Positions 47,110 to 59,363 of a stretch of DNA of 64,000 nucleotides are shown in pieces (position 1 is the first letter of the stretch; each line of letters begins with the position of its first letter). Where the stretch lies: positions 58,216,080-58,280,079 of the forward strand of contig NC_082694.2 of NCBI RefSeq assembly GCF_949987515.2. The letters run 5' to 3'. Under the pieces are notes generated by a model. That model did not search any database. It was given only the letters and a program-made list of their open reading frames with translations, and had not been told where the DNA came from. This DNA comes from Delphinus delphis (taxonomy: Eukaryota > Chordata > Mammalia > Artiodactyla > Delphinidae). Made by a program: the position numbers and the translations under genes.

Positions 47110-50100
47110 TTATTCATACTGATGAATGCTTGTTAAATTCATCTTTTCATTCAGCAAAGATTTCTGCTACATGTGCTGGGGAAACCACGATGAATGAGGG
47201 TCTCAACTTTAATGCTAGTGTGGAATACAGGCACTGCAGATGTTTTTAAAGGTGTGAAAAGTACTATGAAAAGTGTGGCAGAGGAAGCTGCAGAAGCACA
47301 TAATGGGTAAAATTATCTGGGGGTCAGACTAGGCTTGTGTGAGGAAGAAACAACTGGTACTGAACACGAAGAATGAACAAGAGTTAGCAAAGTAGAAGAG
47401 CGTGGTGAAGAATGCTGTAGGTCTTTCCTACATGTTTACACGTCTGGAGAGAGAGGAAATGAAAGTTGCCCAGCAGGCAGCCAAGGGGCTACATGGAAGC
47501 AGGGTGCAATGGGGTTGGAAAGGTGAGCAGAGCCAAAGTGTTACTTAAACAAGGTTTGGATTTAATTTTAGGAGCAAATACATGCCATTGAAGGCATTTA
47601 AGCTATAACAACAGGAAGGGTAATATAATTAGACTTACAGTTTTCAAAGAATATGTTGTATGTAGACTAGAGGCTAGATGTGAGAAAGACAAGAATGAAT
47701 AACTTAATTCATTCACTAAATACATATTGTACAACTACTGATGACAATATTTGCCTAGGTGCTAAGGATATGGCAGCAAATGAAAAAAAAGATAAACATA
47801 GGAACATCAAAAAAGGAGATTAATAAGGTAGCCCAGATGGGAAGTGAGGGTGCACGGACTAGGATGCCGACTGCAAGGCGATCTGAGAGATTTATGAGAG
47901 ACCTTCCATATGATTTAGTGATGATGATACAGGACTAGAAGTGAGAAAGAGGAGTCACGGAGTACCAAGTCTTTGTCTTGCACTATTTATAAAATGCAAT
48001 AGGAAAAAACCCTGAGGGACACACAAGTTTGCGGAAGGTGTCGATAAATTCAGCCTTGGACATGTTTCCAAAAGATCTTAAGGTGTGTTGGAACATCCAA
48101 GTGGAGAAATCAAATAAGAAGCTTTATACGAGTAGGTGAGGCTTGGCTAGGGTCAGAGATGGATCTGGGTAGTCAGTGAAACCATGGCAGTAGATGAGAT
48201 GGGCTGGGAAGAGTATAGTAAGTGAAAAATAGAGCCCTGTAGAATTCTAACACTTACAGGTTACTTAGAAGAAGAGCTAATAAAGGAATCTGAAAAGGAA
48301 TAACCAGAGAAACCATGGTAAGTGGAGTTTTGAGGAGGAAGAAGTGGTCAACAGTGACAAATGTTTCCATGAGGTTAAATAAGGACTTCAAATTGTCCAT
48401 TATATTTAACAATACGAAGGTCATTGGCAACCTTGATGAAAGCAGTTACAGCGCATTGGAGGAGGTAGAACCGCATTATAATGGGTAGAGGAGTGAGTGT
48501 GAGATTGGGAAATAGAGATGGTCAGTGATAACAACTCCTTTATGAAGTAGCTGGAAAAGGACAAAAAGTAAAGCAGGCAGTCAAGATGTGATTTGGTCTA
48601 GGTACAAAAAAATTGGGGGCTCTTCTCCCAGAAAGGAAGGCCCAGCCCAAAACTGCAATACGAAAGATGCCCAGTGAGGGGTGTGCTCAGGCACCCTTCC
48701 AGAGCTCATCATGCCCCCACACCCCAAAGATTTGGTAAACTGTACTGGCTTCGCACTCTCATCTCTACCCCATCTACGTGCTTCTTGTTTTTTCAAATGG
48801 GGGAAATCTAAGAATGTTGAAAAGCTGACTGGAATGAGTCAATAGACTTGGAGAAATTAAAGCTCCTGGAATTAGAAGGGATTTAAGAAAAAGATAAGCT
48901 CCTGGAAAATAAGGAAGGTGTGCAATTTAAAACAGAGTGTAGGAATCAGAATTTTATAAAAGTCGCTTAAATTACAGCAGCAGATAAGGAGGAAAATATG
49001 ATTGAAATAGCTGGATTTGTGAATTTGGTAGCACTAGTTTGAGCAAGTTCCTGTCTGATCATGTCTATTTTCTGTACAAAAGAGGAGCCAGATCTATCAG
49101 CTTAACTGAAGGAGAATATATTTGGTTTGGAAGTTTGAGGATTGTGAGACAGTTTGAAATGGGAGAGTGGACTGAGAGATTGCTGGGTAGTATCATGCAC
49201 TCAGATGAGATGATGGCCACGAATTTAAGACAGTGTCAAAAAACACCCAATACATCAGACACAGGCATATGAGAAAGTGGGTAGTTGGATCCGTCCAGGA
49301 TGTGGGGTTTTTCCAGGTGGGTGTAATTAGTGTGGGAAGTTAGGTTATTAGAAGAGAAGTTTGAAATGATAGAATGCTGCATATAGGCTAGATAAAAGTG
49401 AGAGAGGCAGGAGGTAGAGGAATCAATGAATGAGAAGTCCTGTTGTGTGGAATAAGAGGGGTCACGAGGAGAACCAAGTCAGCAGGCTCCAAGCAATGAG
49501 TCTGAATTATGATTCTGGAACGGTTCTGGCTGATCGACAGGCTCCAGACTATGGCTGTGTGAGGGTGAAACTGAATGGAGGAAGAGGTCCTTGAAGAGAA
49601 AGAAACTGAGAGGCCAAGGTATAGGATGGGTTGTTTATAGAGCATGAAAATCCCCCTGAATGATGACTGGACTTTGGAAGCAGAGGCAAACCACCATCAG
49701 GATGAATACTCAGTGAGAAGGAGTCACTGGGTGGTCAGCAAATAATAGCAAAAAGGAGACATGAGAGGATGACGGACCGAAACTCACGAGCCTCCAAGAA
49801 GCAAGATGGCAGGATCATGGTCTGGCAGCCTTAGGGAATGAAAATCACACCAGGCCATCTCAGAGCCTAGGATCAGCGGAGGGATGTAGCAGAATGAGCC
49901 CCAGGGGAAGGCGTATCCCAGGTGGGACCCTGGTTTCTGCTACAATCAGGAGGTACAGGGAGAATCAAATAAATAGCACAAAGATATAAGGGAGTTTGTT
50001 CGTCAGTGAATAGGAGTTCTGAGTGGCAAATGGAAGGGGACAAGGAGAGAAACTAGAGTGGAGGGTGACAGCAGGGGAGAGGAAGCCCCCAAAAAACTAC

Positions 50101-50150
50101 AGGAAAGGGAAGCTACAAACTCAGGGACACACAGAGACACACAGGACGGA
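47110..50150 (-). mobile_element. Long L2 LINE relic (about 3 kb)
   Basis: The plus strand reads the complement of an L2 from its 3' UTR (left) into ORF2 (right): GGATTTAATTTTAGGAGCAA at about 47558, TTGGACATGTTTCCAAAAGA at about 48056, ACATCCAAGTGGAGAAATCA at about 48093, TCAACAGTGACAAATGTTTC at about 48348, AAGGTCATTGGCAACCTTGA at about 48417, ACAACTCCTTTATGAAGTAG at about 48530, GCCACGAATTTAAGACAG at about 49216. The order is kept across about 2 kb; towards 50 kb the match weakens, so the right limit is approximate. Two stretches do not fit and may be later insertions or divergence: about 47705-47800 and about 48570-48800. ORF2 encoded an endonuclease and reverse transcriptase, but nothing here is translatable. 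Confidence 0.72.
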
Positions 50151-50261
50151 GCAAGAGTAATGATGTGATGCCCTTTCAATCCTATTTCTTTAAGTATCTG
50201 TTTAATGTTTACTTAAAGAGATTGGGGGGGAATCTGATTTTCTATTGATAAAAAAATCTGG

Positions 50262-50475
50262 ATTTTTTTTTGGCTTTTTAAAAATGAAGGATAGTGATTT
50301 TGCAATGTTGTGTTAGTTTCAAGTATACAGCAAAGTGATTCAGTTACACATACATTTTTTCAGATTCTTTTCCATTATAGGTTATTACAAAATATTGAGT
50401 ATAGTTCCCTGCACTATACAGTAGGTCCTATTGTTGTCCTATTTTATATATAGTAGTGTGTATATTTTTATAAAT
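50262..50475 (-). mobile_element. 5'-truncated L1, 3' tail
   Basis: CAATGTTGTGTTAGTTTCAA, GTATACAGCAAAGTGATTCA and CTATACAGTAGGTCCTATTG are the complement of a cetartiodactyl L1 3' end. The poly-T is on the left. Confidence 0.85.
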
Positions 50476-51050
50476 GAGGAGTTTAAGATTAAAAAAAGTA
50501 TCTGTGTTTTTAAGTTCAAAATATGGGAAGTATTACTTACATTAAGCACATGGAAGGACAATTTCCAAGATACGAAGTTTCTGTTTTCTTCTTCTCCTCA
50601 CAAATTAAGACAGGCAGCAGACACTAAAGGAGGGACCTCTATCCCCCTGACCTTATAATCCTGATTGAGGAACTCCTGCTAGAACACTTACTGCCTTTCT
50701 GGCTCCTTTACCCTCTCCTGCCCAAGGGACAGTGACATGTCTAACTGGCGAGCTCAGCGTGTGCTGGGCTGAGCCGTTTCCAAGCATCCTTCCCCTGCTT
50801 CGTCCTGCCCTCAGGATGTGCAGGTTCTCTGCTCTCCGCCAAGGGGAGCACTCCCTGGAGAGCGAGTTAGCAGAGCTCCGCCAGGGTCTGAATACATAAG
50901 CCTTTCTCGCTCAGGGGTAAAGGAATAACAAGCCCACAATGCACACAAAGAAAAAGCTACCTTCTCAAAACCCCTTCCACAGTAGTAAAGCTAACATTCT
51001 AAATCTCCTTCCTTCCGTCTCTTGTGTCTCATTTCTCAGGTGGCTCCAAA
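50476..51050. other. Unique DNA, no gene seen
   Basis: A GC-richer patch lies at about 50690-50890 (for example GCGAGCTCAGCGTGTGCTGG) without an ORF that I recognise. Confidence 0.45.
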
Positions 51051-51300
51051 CTCAGGATGAACATACACAGATTGCGGCTTATTTTCCTATTGCTGTTATA
51101 ACAAATTACCACAAACTTGGTGACTTCAAATGCTATCAGTTTATCATTTGACACTTCTGTAGTTCCCAGGGTCCGGGGATGAGTACGTGAACATCTTAAG
51201 GGGCCACAGGTTGCAGGCTGCCTGATATGCCCTTTGCAGGCTCAGTGCTTCCTACTTTGAGAGAGATGGGGAAGTAGTCTTAGCAGGGCTATCCAAGCCT
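51050..51300. mobile_element. Old interspersed repeat, family unsure
   Basis: TTTTCCTATTGCTGTTATAA then CAAATTACCACAAACTTGGT and ATCATTTGACACTTCTGTAG match a common mammalian repeat with the consensus 'tgctgtaacaaattaccacaaact...cagttctg'. I do not assign the family. Confidence 0.5.
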
Positions 51301-51696
51301 TCCCAGATTTTGTGTCCAAAAGCCCACAGCCATGGTAGAGATTTCGCTAGGTGGCTTGGAAATTTAAAGTGAACTTGAAGGGAACCATGAAGATGGAGGG
51401 ATTCCCTCCAAATTAACAGGAAGTTTGGGGAGCTTGGAGAGTGGAAAGGAAGGTCGTGGAGTCAGCTGGGAATCTTTCCCCCACCTGTGAATATGGAACA
51501 AGCAGTGGCAGGTATGCCCTTGGAGGCAGGACCTCAGCACCAGGGTTCCCAGATGGAGCAAAGATCTCCCTTCCGCATGGGAATGTATGGTGCCGGAGAA
51601 CCACCAGCCGCCATGGTGCCTTCAACAGTGAGATCAAGGGCCTTCTCCGATTTTCTGCATCACTGGAGACACTTGCTCAAAACAAGTACGACTTTT

Positions 51697-51895
51697 GAGC
51701 TTCCCTGGTGGCGCGGTGGTTGAGAGTCCGCCTGCCGATGCAGGGGACACGGGTTTGTGCCCCGGTCTGGGAGGATCCCACGTGCCGTGGAGCGGCTGGG
51801 CCCGTGAGCCATGGCCGCTGAGCCTGCGCGTCCGGAGCCTGTGCTCCGCAACGGGAGAGGCCACAGCAGTGAGAGGCCCCCGTACCGCTAAAAAA
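51697..51895 (+). mobile_element. CHR-type SINE, short form
   Basis: Starts GAGCTTCCCTGGTGGCGCGG and ends CCGTACCGC plus a short A-rich tail. The TSD AAGTACGACTTTT is perfect (51684-51696 and 51896-51908). Confidence 0.96.
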
Positions 51896-51908
51896 AAGTA
51901 CGACTTTT

Positions 51909-54097
51909 ATCCTCCTTCCTTCATTTCAGAAAAGCTTCCTTTTTTGTCCATGGTTTCCTTCTCCCCCAACCCCTTTCCTCCTCCTCCCCCTTCGTCAGTT
52001 TTCCCTGTCGACTTTCTAAACCAGATAATTTCTTGGAGAGCATACTAAATTATTTAGATTTTAAATAACAAATCACTCATTTTCAGTACATGGAACAATG
52101 CCCAGCATTGTTCAGTTTTTCTAGCCAAATGAGACACAACGTGCCAGCTGGCTGATGCTAAGGTAGATAGATATAAGGGGTAGACACGGAGATGAGATTG
52201 GTAGAAATGAAAAAATATATATATATATATATATTTTAGCGTCTTCACTGAAGACGCTGGGGGCCCTGGCTAAAGCGGGGCAAGTTTACATTTCTTGTAA
52301 GGAAATCCGAGTTAACTGGCCCCACATTTCCAACATTCCTGAGAATTCTGACCTGCCCCTTCCGTGGAAAGCACAGAAGTCCAGAAAGGACAGTCTCCTG
52401 GAGGATGCCTGAGATAAGCAGTGACAGGAAGCACAGTGGCTAGGAGGGTGGGAACCAGACCTCACTGAACCCACCCAGGGTTCGCTGCGGAGGACCCAGG
52501 GCTTTGAAGTGAAGCAAGAAACTCCTTGGCTTCTTGGTTCAATAAAGAAGCAGCGGGTGGGCGGTTCAAAGGCACAGGGAGAAACCTTGATACCCTGCAC
52601 GCGTGTGTGGGTAAGACTCCTCTCTGCTTTCCCTGACTGCATGCAGTTCAGGCTCAGCCCTGAGTTGCGGTCAGCACTGCAGGCGGAACCTCTTTGCTGG
52701 GCTGCTGGCTGCACGACTCAGTGCACAGTTCAGATTTTTTCCCTCAAGTACTGTATTCCAGACTCCTGTTCCTGAAGATAACGCTGTCATTATTCTTAGC
52801 TGATTCGGCAGTCATTTACAGATACTTATTGACTTGTTTGTGGCTGTCTAGCATCCTATCTCTATCCCTTCCAGTTAGCATTCCATCTTTCCTTGGAGAG
52901 ATTCCGTGGAGCCTTGCAGAAGGGTGATTTCTAACACCACCCTCCCCCAACAGGATCCTCCTTTGGAAGCTCATAGGACCTACGACCAGTCCACTGGATG
53001 CCTGCTTCTGAGACTCAGAATCTTGAGCGACTGTAACCAAGGCAGGAGGAAACTGAAAGTTCAAATTGATGAGAAGTTGTGGAAGAGCAGTGGCATTTGG
53101 ACCAAAGTGGCTTTCCAGCATGACCCCGGCTGGGCATCTGGCTGCTCTGCCCCAAGCCTCCCTTGGCTTCCTGTCAAATTGCCACTCTTGGACCTTGAGT
53201 ATCCATCCTATAACTGCAGGGATCCCTCCCAGTATCCTGCTGGCCAGTGTCCTTTTAGTTAAGACCGTTTGCTTGCAGTCAGGAACCTATTGTAGTTTTT
53301 ATAGAGCTTTGAGCCCATCAGTCAAGATAGTTAAGAAACAACATTTAATATTCCCCCCTTATGCCAGTAAAAGTTGAGTTGGCATGGGGACAGAAGGAAG
53401 ATGAGTACAGATCACTTAGAATCTGGACTGGTCCTATGCATGGTTTCTGTGAATAGTACAATCTACTCTGAGCACGGATGAGAACGAATGGCTGTATTGA
53501 GGAGGAATGATGAGATAGGAGAACCAGGCTGCTTCCTAGCATTCTTCTATGTCAGTGACATCATTATCTATGAGGAAATACTGAGAATTCCCAGAACTCC
53601 AGACACAAAAATCCCTAAGCAAACTATATTCTTTCTATCATACTAATCACTTGGATTATCTCAGATAATCATACACAATCAGCCATTTGGTATCAGAATT
53701 CCTAGGGATTAACAGTGGTACAGAATACTTGAAAAGTGCAATGGAAAAAAAAATCCAAAAAACCTGGAAGAGACAACCTAAAGGAACAGATATTTAGACT
53801 CAAATTCTTTGGGACTCTAAGGCCATCCTAGGCACCACAGAGAGAGTCCAGTCAATCTGTCTCCTCTTCTTTCACACTGATAAGTAGGGCTGTATTTACT
53901 CATAAAATGTCAAATTTAGTTGATACCTTTTATTTAAAGAAAAGTACTCTAAAAGCTTAAAAAAAAAAAGTATACCCAACTTAAAGTGACAGGTACGACA
54001 TCAGCTAACAAAAGATCCACAGAGAAGAGGTCAGGAAACAAATTCAGCTGAAATATTCTAGAGAAGACACACTTCCTAGAAGTGGTAATAGAAGAGT
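51909..54097. other. Unique DNA, no supported gene; short (TA)n
   Basis: A (TA)n run lies at about 52215-52234. Overlapping frames on both strands at 52286-53377 (up to 142 codons) coincide with a GC-richer, CpG-containing patch but match no family I know. Confidence 0.45.
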
Positions 54098-54106
54098 CAT
54101 TTGCCA

Positions 54107-54454
54107 GGGACTTCCCTGGTGGTGCGGTGGTTAAGAACCTGCCTGCCAATGCAGGGGACACGGGATCGATCCCTGGTCCGGGAAGATCCCACATGCTGCG
54201 GAGCAACTAAGCCCGTGTGCCACAACTACTAAGCCTGCGCTCTAGAGCCCATGAGCCACAACTACGGAGCCTGTGTGCCACAATTACTGAAGCCCGCGCA
54301 CCTAGAGCCCATGCTCCGCAACAGGAGAAGCCACTGCAATGAGAAGCCCGCGCATGGCAACGAAGAGTAGCCCCCGCTTGCTGCAACTAGAGAAAGCTCA
54401 CGCACAGCAACAAAGGCCCAAGGCAGCCAAAAATAAATAAATAAATAAATAAGC
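54107..54454 (+). mobile_element. CHR-type SINE, long form with internal repeat
   Basis: About 350 bp. GCCACAACTACTAAGCCTGC then GCCACAACTACGGAGCCTGT then GCCACAATTACTGAAGCC show imperfect internal repetition of the middle block. Ends (AAAT)n. TSD CATTTGCCA / CATTTACCA (54098-54106 and 54455-54463). Confidence 0.92.
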
Positions 54455-54463
54455 CATTTACCA

Positions 54464-55200
54464 AATTAAATAACATGGCAATTATAGTTTTTCAATTAAG
54501 TCACCGCAAGCAACCGCCACACAGATTAAAAGTGAAATGGCACATCTATCAAAGTAATGACATTGATTTATTAGTTCTAAAAGTACAACATGAAAGCTAA
54601 ACAGCTCCTTACTAAGTGCAAAAAGATGAAATGAACATGTAAATGACTGCCAACGCTAAGGAATTTTTGTAAATTAAATAGTAACAGGGACTGCTCAGTT
54701 ATCCTATTCAAAGCCCCATTCCCACAGAATTCTGGGAACACAGAGCTTGAATCATTTACTTATACAACATTCACTTGTATTTTTGGTTTTAAAAAGAAAA
54801 TTCTTATCCAGTGTCAAATGTGAATGAAACTGTATGAGTGGTACATCAAGTGTCTGCTATAAAAAAATTCTAACACAGAAAGATCATAAAAAGCAAGCCC
54901 TAAGGAATCCAAGTTTATGACATTGGAACAGTTTAGCACTAGCAGTAATTCAAGCAAGTTTGTCATTTTGAGTGTTTTTCCTATATGTTATCTGTCTTTA
55001 CCTCTCCTCCCCCAAATGGGGGGAAAATGAAAGCATACGTATCTTGAGAACCGGTAAAAGACTCTTAATCTCCCCCTACCTCCTGCACCTACTCAGCCAT
55101 ATATGTGTGCAGTAGAATTGACTTATATTTTGAATTACAAACATTAATCTATTTAAGCTGCTGTCTGTCACAATACTCCAGAAACATAAAATGGAATAGA
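54464..55200. other. AT-rich unique DNA, no gene seen
   Basis: Nothing recognised. Confidence 0.45.
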
Positions 55201-55700
55201 GATGCAGTATCTTCGGTCAAAGGAAAACGCGCCGCCTTGTCTGATCTCTCCAGCCCATCCTTCTGCTGTTTATGTCGGAGACAAATGGGAATAGCCACAG
55301 TAATGAGAATAGCCTCATGCTTAGAGGTCCTGTGGATGTGGCTGCGACTCACCAAAGAGTCCCATTCCCTCCTCCCCAATCCCATGCCCACTACCAATTC
55401 ACTCTGCTTCTGGGTCTCCTGCTGCCAAAGGAGCAGAAAGCCTTCAGAAAGAGAAACTGGCCTCCGGCAGGAAAAGGCACGGTGCACCAAGCTGCAGGTA
55501 GATGCGGTGGACGGAGCCGGATGTGACGTAGCTTTCAGCCGCCTCTCCGCTGGAGCTGCCACCTGTGTGCCCCAGCTGATGGAAATGGTTGAGCCCGCAG
55601 CCTTGGCTGGAGGCAAGGTAGGTCCTTGATTTTAAGTCAAAGGAAAGGCAGGAGAGGCAGCTTGTTGGGTGAAGAGTTAGGAAAGATTTGAGACTGGCGG
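55201..55700. other. GC-richer patch with overlapping ORFs on both strands
   Basis: A plus-strand frame of 174 codons (55105-55629) and a minus-strand frame of 155 codons (55149-55616) overlap almost completely, with CpGs such as AAAACGCGCCGCC and GGACGGAGCCGGATGTGACG. A GGCAAGGTAGGTCC at about 55613-55626 looks like a splice donor on the plus strand. Neither translation resembles a family I know; low-complexity or hydrophobic segments are absent. It could be a lineage-specific or non-coding exon, a decayed repeat, or chance in a GC-rich patch. Confidence 0.25.
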
Positions 55701-57300
55701 CCGCCAAAACCAAAATCCCAGTTTCTTCAATATGTAGGAAGGAAAATCGCCAAGCTCTTAATAAGCAGTCCCATCTTGATTCCCCCAGAAATGCTCTGTA
55801 TGGAGACTGATAATTACAGATTTATAGAAGTCACCGATGTTATCACTGGTTAGCCACACTCATCTCAACATGGCTTTATATACAGACCCTTATGTAATTA
55901 TATCATTCATTGGAACAGAAATTACGTGGAAATATTTTAGGAACGAAATCTCTTATTTTTATAATGACGACTGCTATCCAGATGCATCTGGGGTTCAGTC
56001 CTTATGACAGTGTGCTTATCCCAAGTTTCATAATAATGTTCTATTGGGTAGAAATCTCCTGGTGGGGTTGAATAGTAAATATTTTCTTGATTTGTTTCAA
56101 ATCCTGCTAATTTAGAATTGCTTGGGGAAAAAATGCTTTAATTTCTAAGTATCTTCCTTTGCTCCGAAATCAGTTAAGACAGCAAGGTAAAATAAATTAG
56201 AACTAAGGGCTGGAAAAACACCAAACAAACAAAACAAGTAAAATTAAAAATGAATACAAAGGTTGTAACCTAGAGCCAGGAGTGAGGCTGATTCGATGGC
56301 ATTCTCCTTAAAGAGCCGGGGCCATTTAGCATGGTTGACTGCCCTTCCATCCACGCATTCTGATAATTAAGTATTTAGTGTCTATGTACCGGACACTCCA
56401 CGGAACTCTCCTCTTTAGCTTTCAGAGCAATGTCCTCTTACGACGGTCCTCCTCTCTGTTCTCTTAATCGGCCCCTATTCCTTCTACTTAATTTGAGGAA
56501 TCTTTTTTTGTTCTACTCTCAATCTCTTCAATTTTAACTTCTCAAGTAAGTAATTCCTAAATATAGGAGCAAACTCTTTCCAACATTGGAATTCTGCATT
56601 TCTCAAAAGCTACAGGATGTTTCCGCTTTAACAGTCTGCTGGTACCACAAACTCACACGACAAAACTGCTTTGTGCTGACCGGCCTGAAATTCCACTCCC
56701 CAGAGTGTACTCACGTACTACAGAGAGAAAACTAGCTCATCGTGGCCTTCACTTTACTAAGGTCCCCGCCAAACTGCCAACCACCCGGGCATTAAACTGC
56801 GAAAGCATTTTGTCTCATCCCTCACCAATCTCTAGCCTCCGCTCCCCATCACCCTGACAACCAGCACAAAGGGAGATGGACAGAATCAAGAATGTACGGC
56901 CATGTGTACTCAACCTGAAAGAGGTAAGACAGGCCTCTGTTGATAATAGAAAGACAAGTTGGTGGAAAAACAAATTTAGGGAGGAAAAATGGAGCAAAAA
57001 TAGGCTAGCTTAGAAATAATACATAGACATAATCATGGGTGCGAAAGATGAAAATATCTATAAAACAGTGCTACGTGCAGCTCTGTGGCAACAAAGACTC
57101 ACACATTTGATCACTGCCCTTAGTCAGTAAACATACATTGACTCAACAAATAGCTTTCCCAGTGCTCTTACTTTAGATGAATAATCGATTCCGAATATAA
57201 ACAAAGAACACGGACATTGAAATTGCTTGGGAGTACTTATATGCTTATATCAATAACTTTGTTTTAGCTTTTAGACATCATCAGGCATGATACTTGTCAT
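55701..57300. other. Unique DNA, no gene seen
   Basis: No named repeat. Small frames only. Confidence 0.45.
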
Positions 57301-57309
57301 CAAAAAGCT

Positions 57310-57520
57310 ATTGCTTTTTGAACACTTCTTCTGTGCCAGACAGTATTCTAAGTACCGCATATTGGTCGTCTCCTTGTACTAGTAAGGTACTGTTATAGAT
57401 ATGAAGAAACTGAAGCTTAGTAAGATTAAGGTTGTTTTATTTTATTTTAAGGTCCAACAACTAGAAAGTGGTAGGGCATGGAATGGAACCTAGTAAGTCT
57501 GATACCAGAGGTAGTCATGT
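57310..57520 (-). mobile_element. MIR SINE
   Basis: TTCTGTGCCAGACAGTATTC, TAGATATGAAGAAACTGAAG and AACAACTAGAAAGTGGTAGG are in complement-MIR order. Confidence 0.8.
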
Positions 57521-57554
57521 TACTTAGATCACTGCTTAACCATTAATTTAGGAT

Positions 57555-57880
57555 ATGCTATAGTTCCAAAATAACCTGCAAGTCTTAGTGGCCTAAAATG
57601 ACAACAGTTTCTTTCTTTCTCAAGTAGACCACAAAGTCTAATCAGTCAAGCAACTCTCCAGGGCAGTTGCTCCAGGAGGTGACCCTGTGGTCCAGGTTGC
57701 TTACATTTTGCGGCTCTGCCATCTGACCACATCGCTTCTGCAGCTGCTGTGACAGAGAGAGAGCTGGAGAGCTGCCTGCCGGCTTGGACATCCTTCAGCC
57801 TGGAAGTGACATCTGTCATTTTTGCCCACGGCTCATAGCTCAGACTCATCACATAGTCACATCCTAACTATAAGGGAAGC
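57555..57880 (-). mobile_element. Old MLT1-like LTR, tentative
   Basis: CAAGTCTTAGTGGCCTAAAA, a GC-rich middle with CAGAGAGAGAGCTGG, TGGAAGTGACATCTGTCATT and TCACATCCTAACTATAAGGG follow a common mammalian MaLR-like repeat as I recall it. The family label is tentative. Confidence 0.45.
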
Positions 57881-58562
57881 TAGAGAACATCTTCCAGAGT
57901 TCCCGAGAAGAGAAAAATGAAATGGGATTTGGTGTCTCTGCCGTAATGCTCTCGATCCACAGCTTGAAAATTCTTGAAGAGGCCGTTTTATAGACCATAT
58001 GTAACTGTATTCAACAGAACGCCTTTTAGGAAGGGCACTGTCTGTATCTAGAAGAACAATTTCCTTAAGGAGATTTTGGGAGAATGTAAGACTCCCAAGG
58101 TCATGATCCAGTTCAGAAAGGTCATTAGCAACTTGTAACGAAATGAAAAGGAGAGAAAGTTGTTTTTCTTCTTAGAAGAATGATCGAGAACAGAGAATAC
58201 ATTTAACAAGGAATCAGAGTAAACCCTAGCCTAAAGAGACAGAGGAGCCAGTGGAGCCCATTTTTGCTGCAGGTGGAAAGGGGAGACACAGGAAAGGGAA
58301 AGATAGTCAGCGAGATGGCATGACGCTGAAGGGTAATGTGATCTCTCCCCGGGACCCCCGTCTTTAGTAAAACTGACCAGATAAAATATTTATAGTAAGT
58401 GGTTTTTATTTTTTGTGGAAAATGATGAAAGAGCAAAAGAGCATATCTGAGTTGATGTGAGCTTCATCAGAGGGAGTAGATTTAACTCAGGAACCCAAAG
58501 TCAAGGAGGCCACGGGAAAGTAATCCCCTGGGAATCTACAGAAATCTGGAATTTAAATCCTC
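57881..58562. other. Unique DNA, no gene seen
   Basis: Nothing recognised. Confidence 0.45.
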
Positions 58563-58613
58563 GTTTTTCTTTCTTTCCTTCCTTTCTTCCTTTCTTCCTT
58601 CCTTTCTTTCTTT
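58563..58613. repeat. (TTCC/TTTC)n pyrimidine microsatellite
   Basis: An imperfect array of CTTT, CCTT and TTCC units, all pyrimidine on the plus strand. Confidence 0.92.
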
Positions 58614-59002
58614 ATCAAACTAAAGCTAATTATGAGCCCACATCCACAGTGGTGATGGAATAATTCACAGTCACTTCTGCAGGTCTCCCCCTCCTTAGAA
58701 TTTTGGAAAAGTCCCAGAATATTATGCAGAGCCAAGCAGCAGGGAGCTCCCTTAGGTCATCGGTAATCATTGTCTGTCTGCACAGGTCAGTCACTCCATC
58801 CCCAGATGCCACTGCCCAGCAGGCTCGAGGCCTTCTGCAGGGTGAATCTGTTTCTTCTATGCCTTATGTGAAGCTCTGGAAGCATTGGCAAGCCTTAGAG
58901 TCCCTGTGCCTAAGGTACAGTCTTTCTGGGATACCAAGGAGTTGATTTTCTAGCAACCCTCCAATCTTGGATTGAATCTCCTCTCGCTTGCTACTGTCAA
59001 GG

Positions 59003-59363
59003 TGCTATAGACTGAATGTTTGTGGCCCCTCAAAATTCATATGTTAAATCCTAACCCCTAATGGCATGGTATTAAGAGGAGGGGCCTTTAGGAGGCAATT
59101 AGGTCATGGGGATGGAGCCCTCATGAATGGGATTAGTGCCCTTATAAAAGGCCCTAAACAAGAGAACTCTCTGCTCTCTGCCATGTGAGCATACAACAAG
59201 TTGGTAGTCTGCAACCCAGAAAAGGGACCTCACCAGAACTCAACCATGCTAGCACCCTGATCTTGGACCTCCAGCCTCCAGAACTGTGATAAATAATTTT
59301 CTGTTGTTTATAAGCCACCCAGTCTATGGTATTTCATAATAGCAGCCCAGACTGACTAAGCCA
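59003..59363 (+). mobile_element. Complete MaLR-type LTR (MST/MLT1-like)
   Basis: 361 bp from TGCTATAGACTGAATGTTTG to GACTGACTAAGCCA, containing CAAAATTCATATGTTAAATC, GAGCCCTCATGAATGGGATT, TTATAAAAGG and CACCCAGTCTATGGTATTTC. Flanking pentamers CAAGG and GCAGG are a decayed 5-bp TSD. No internal region. Confidence 0.88.
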
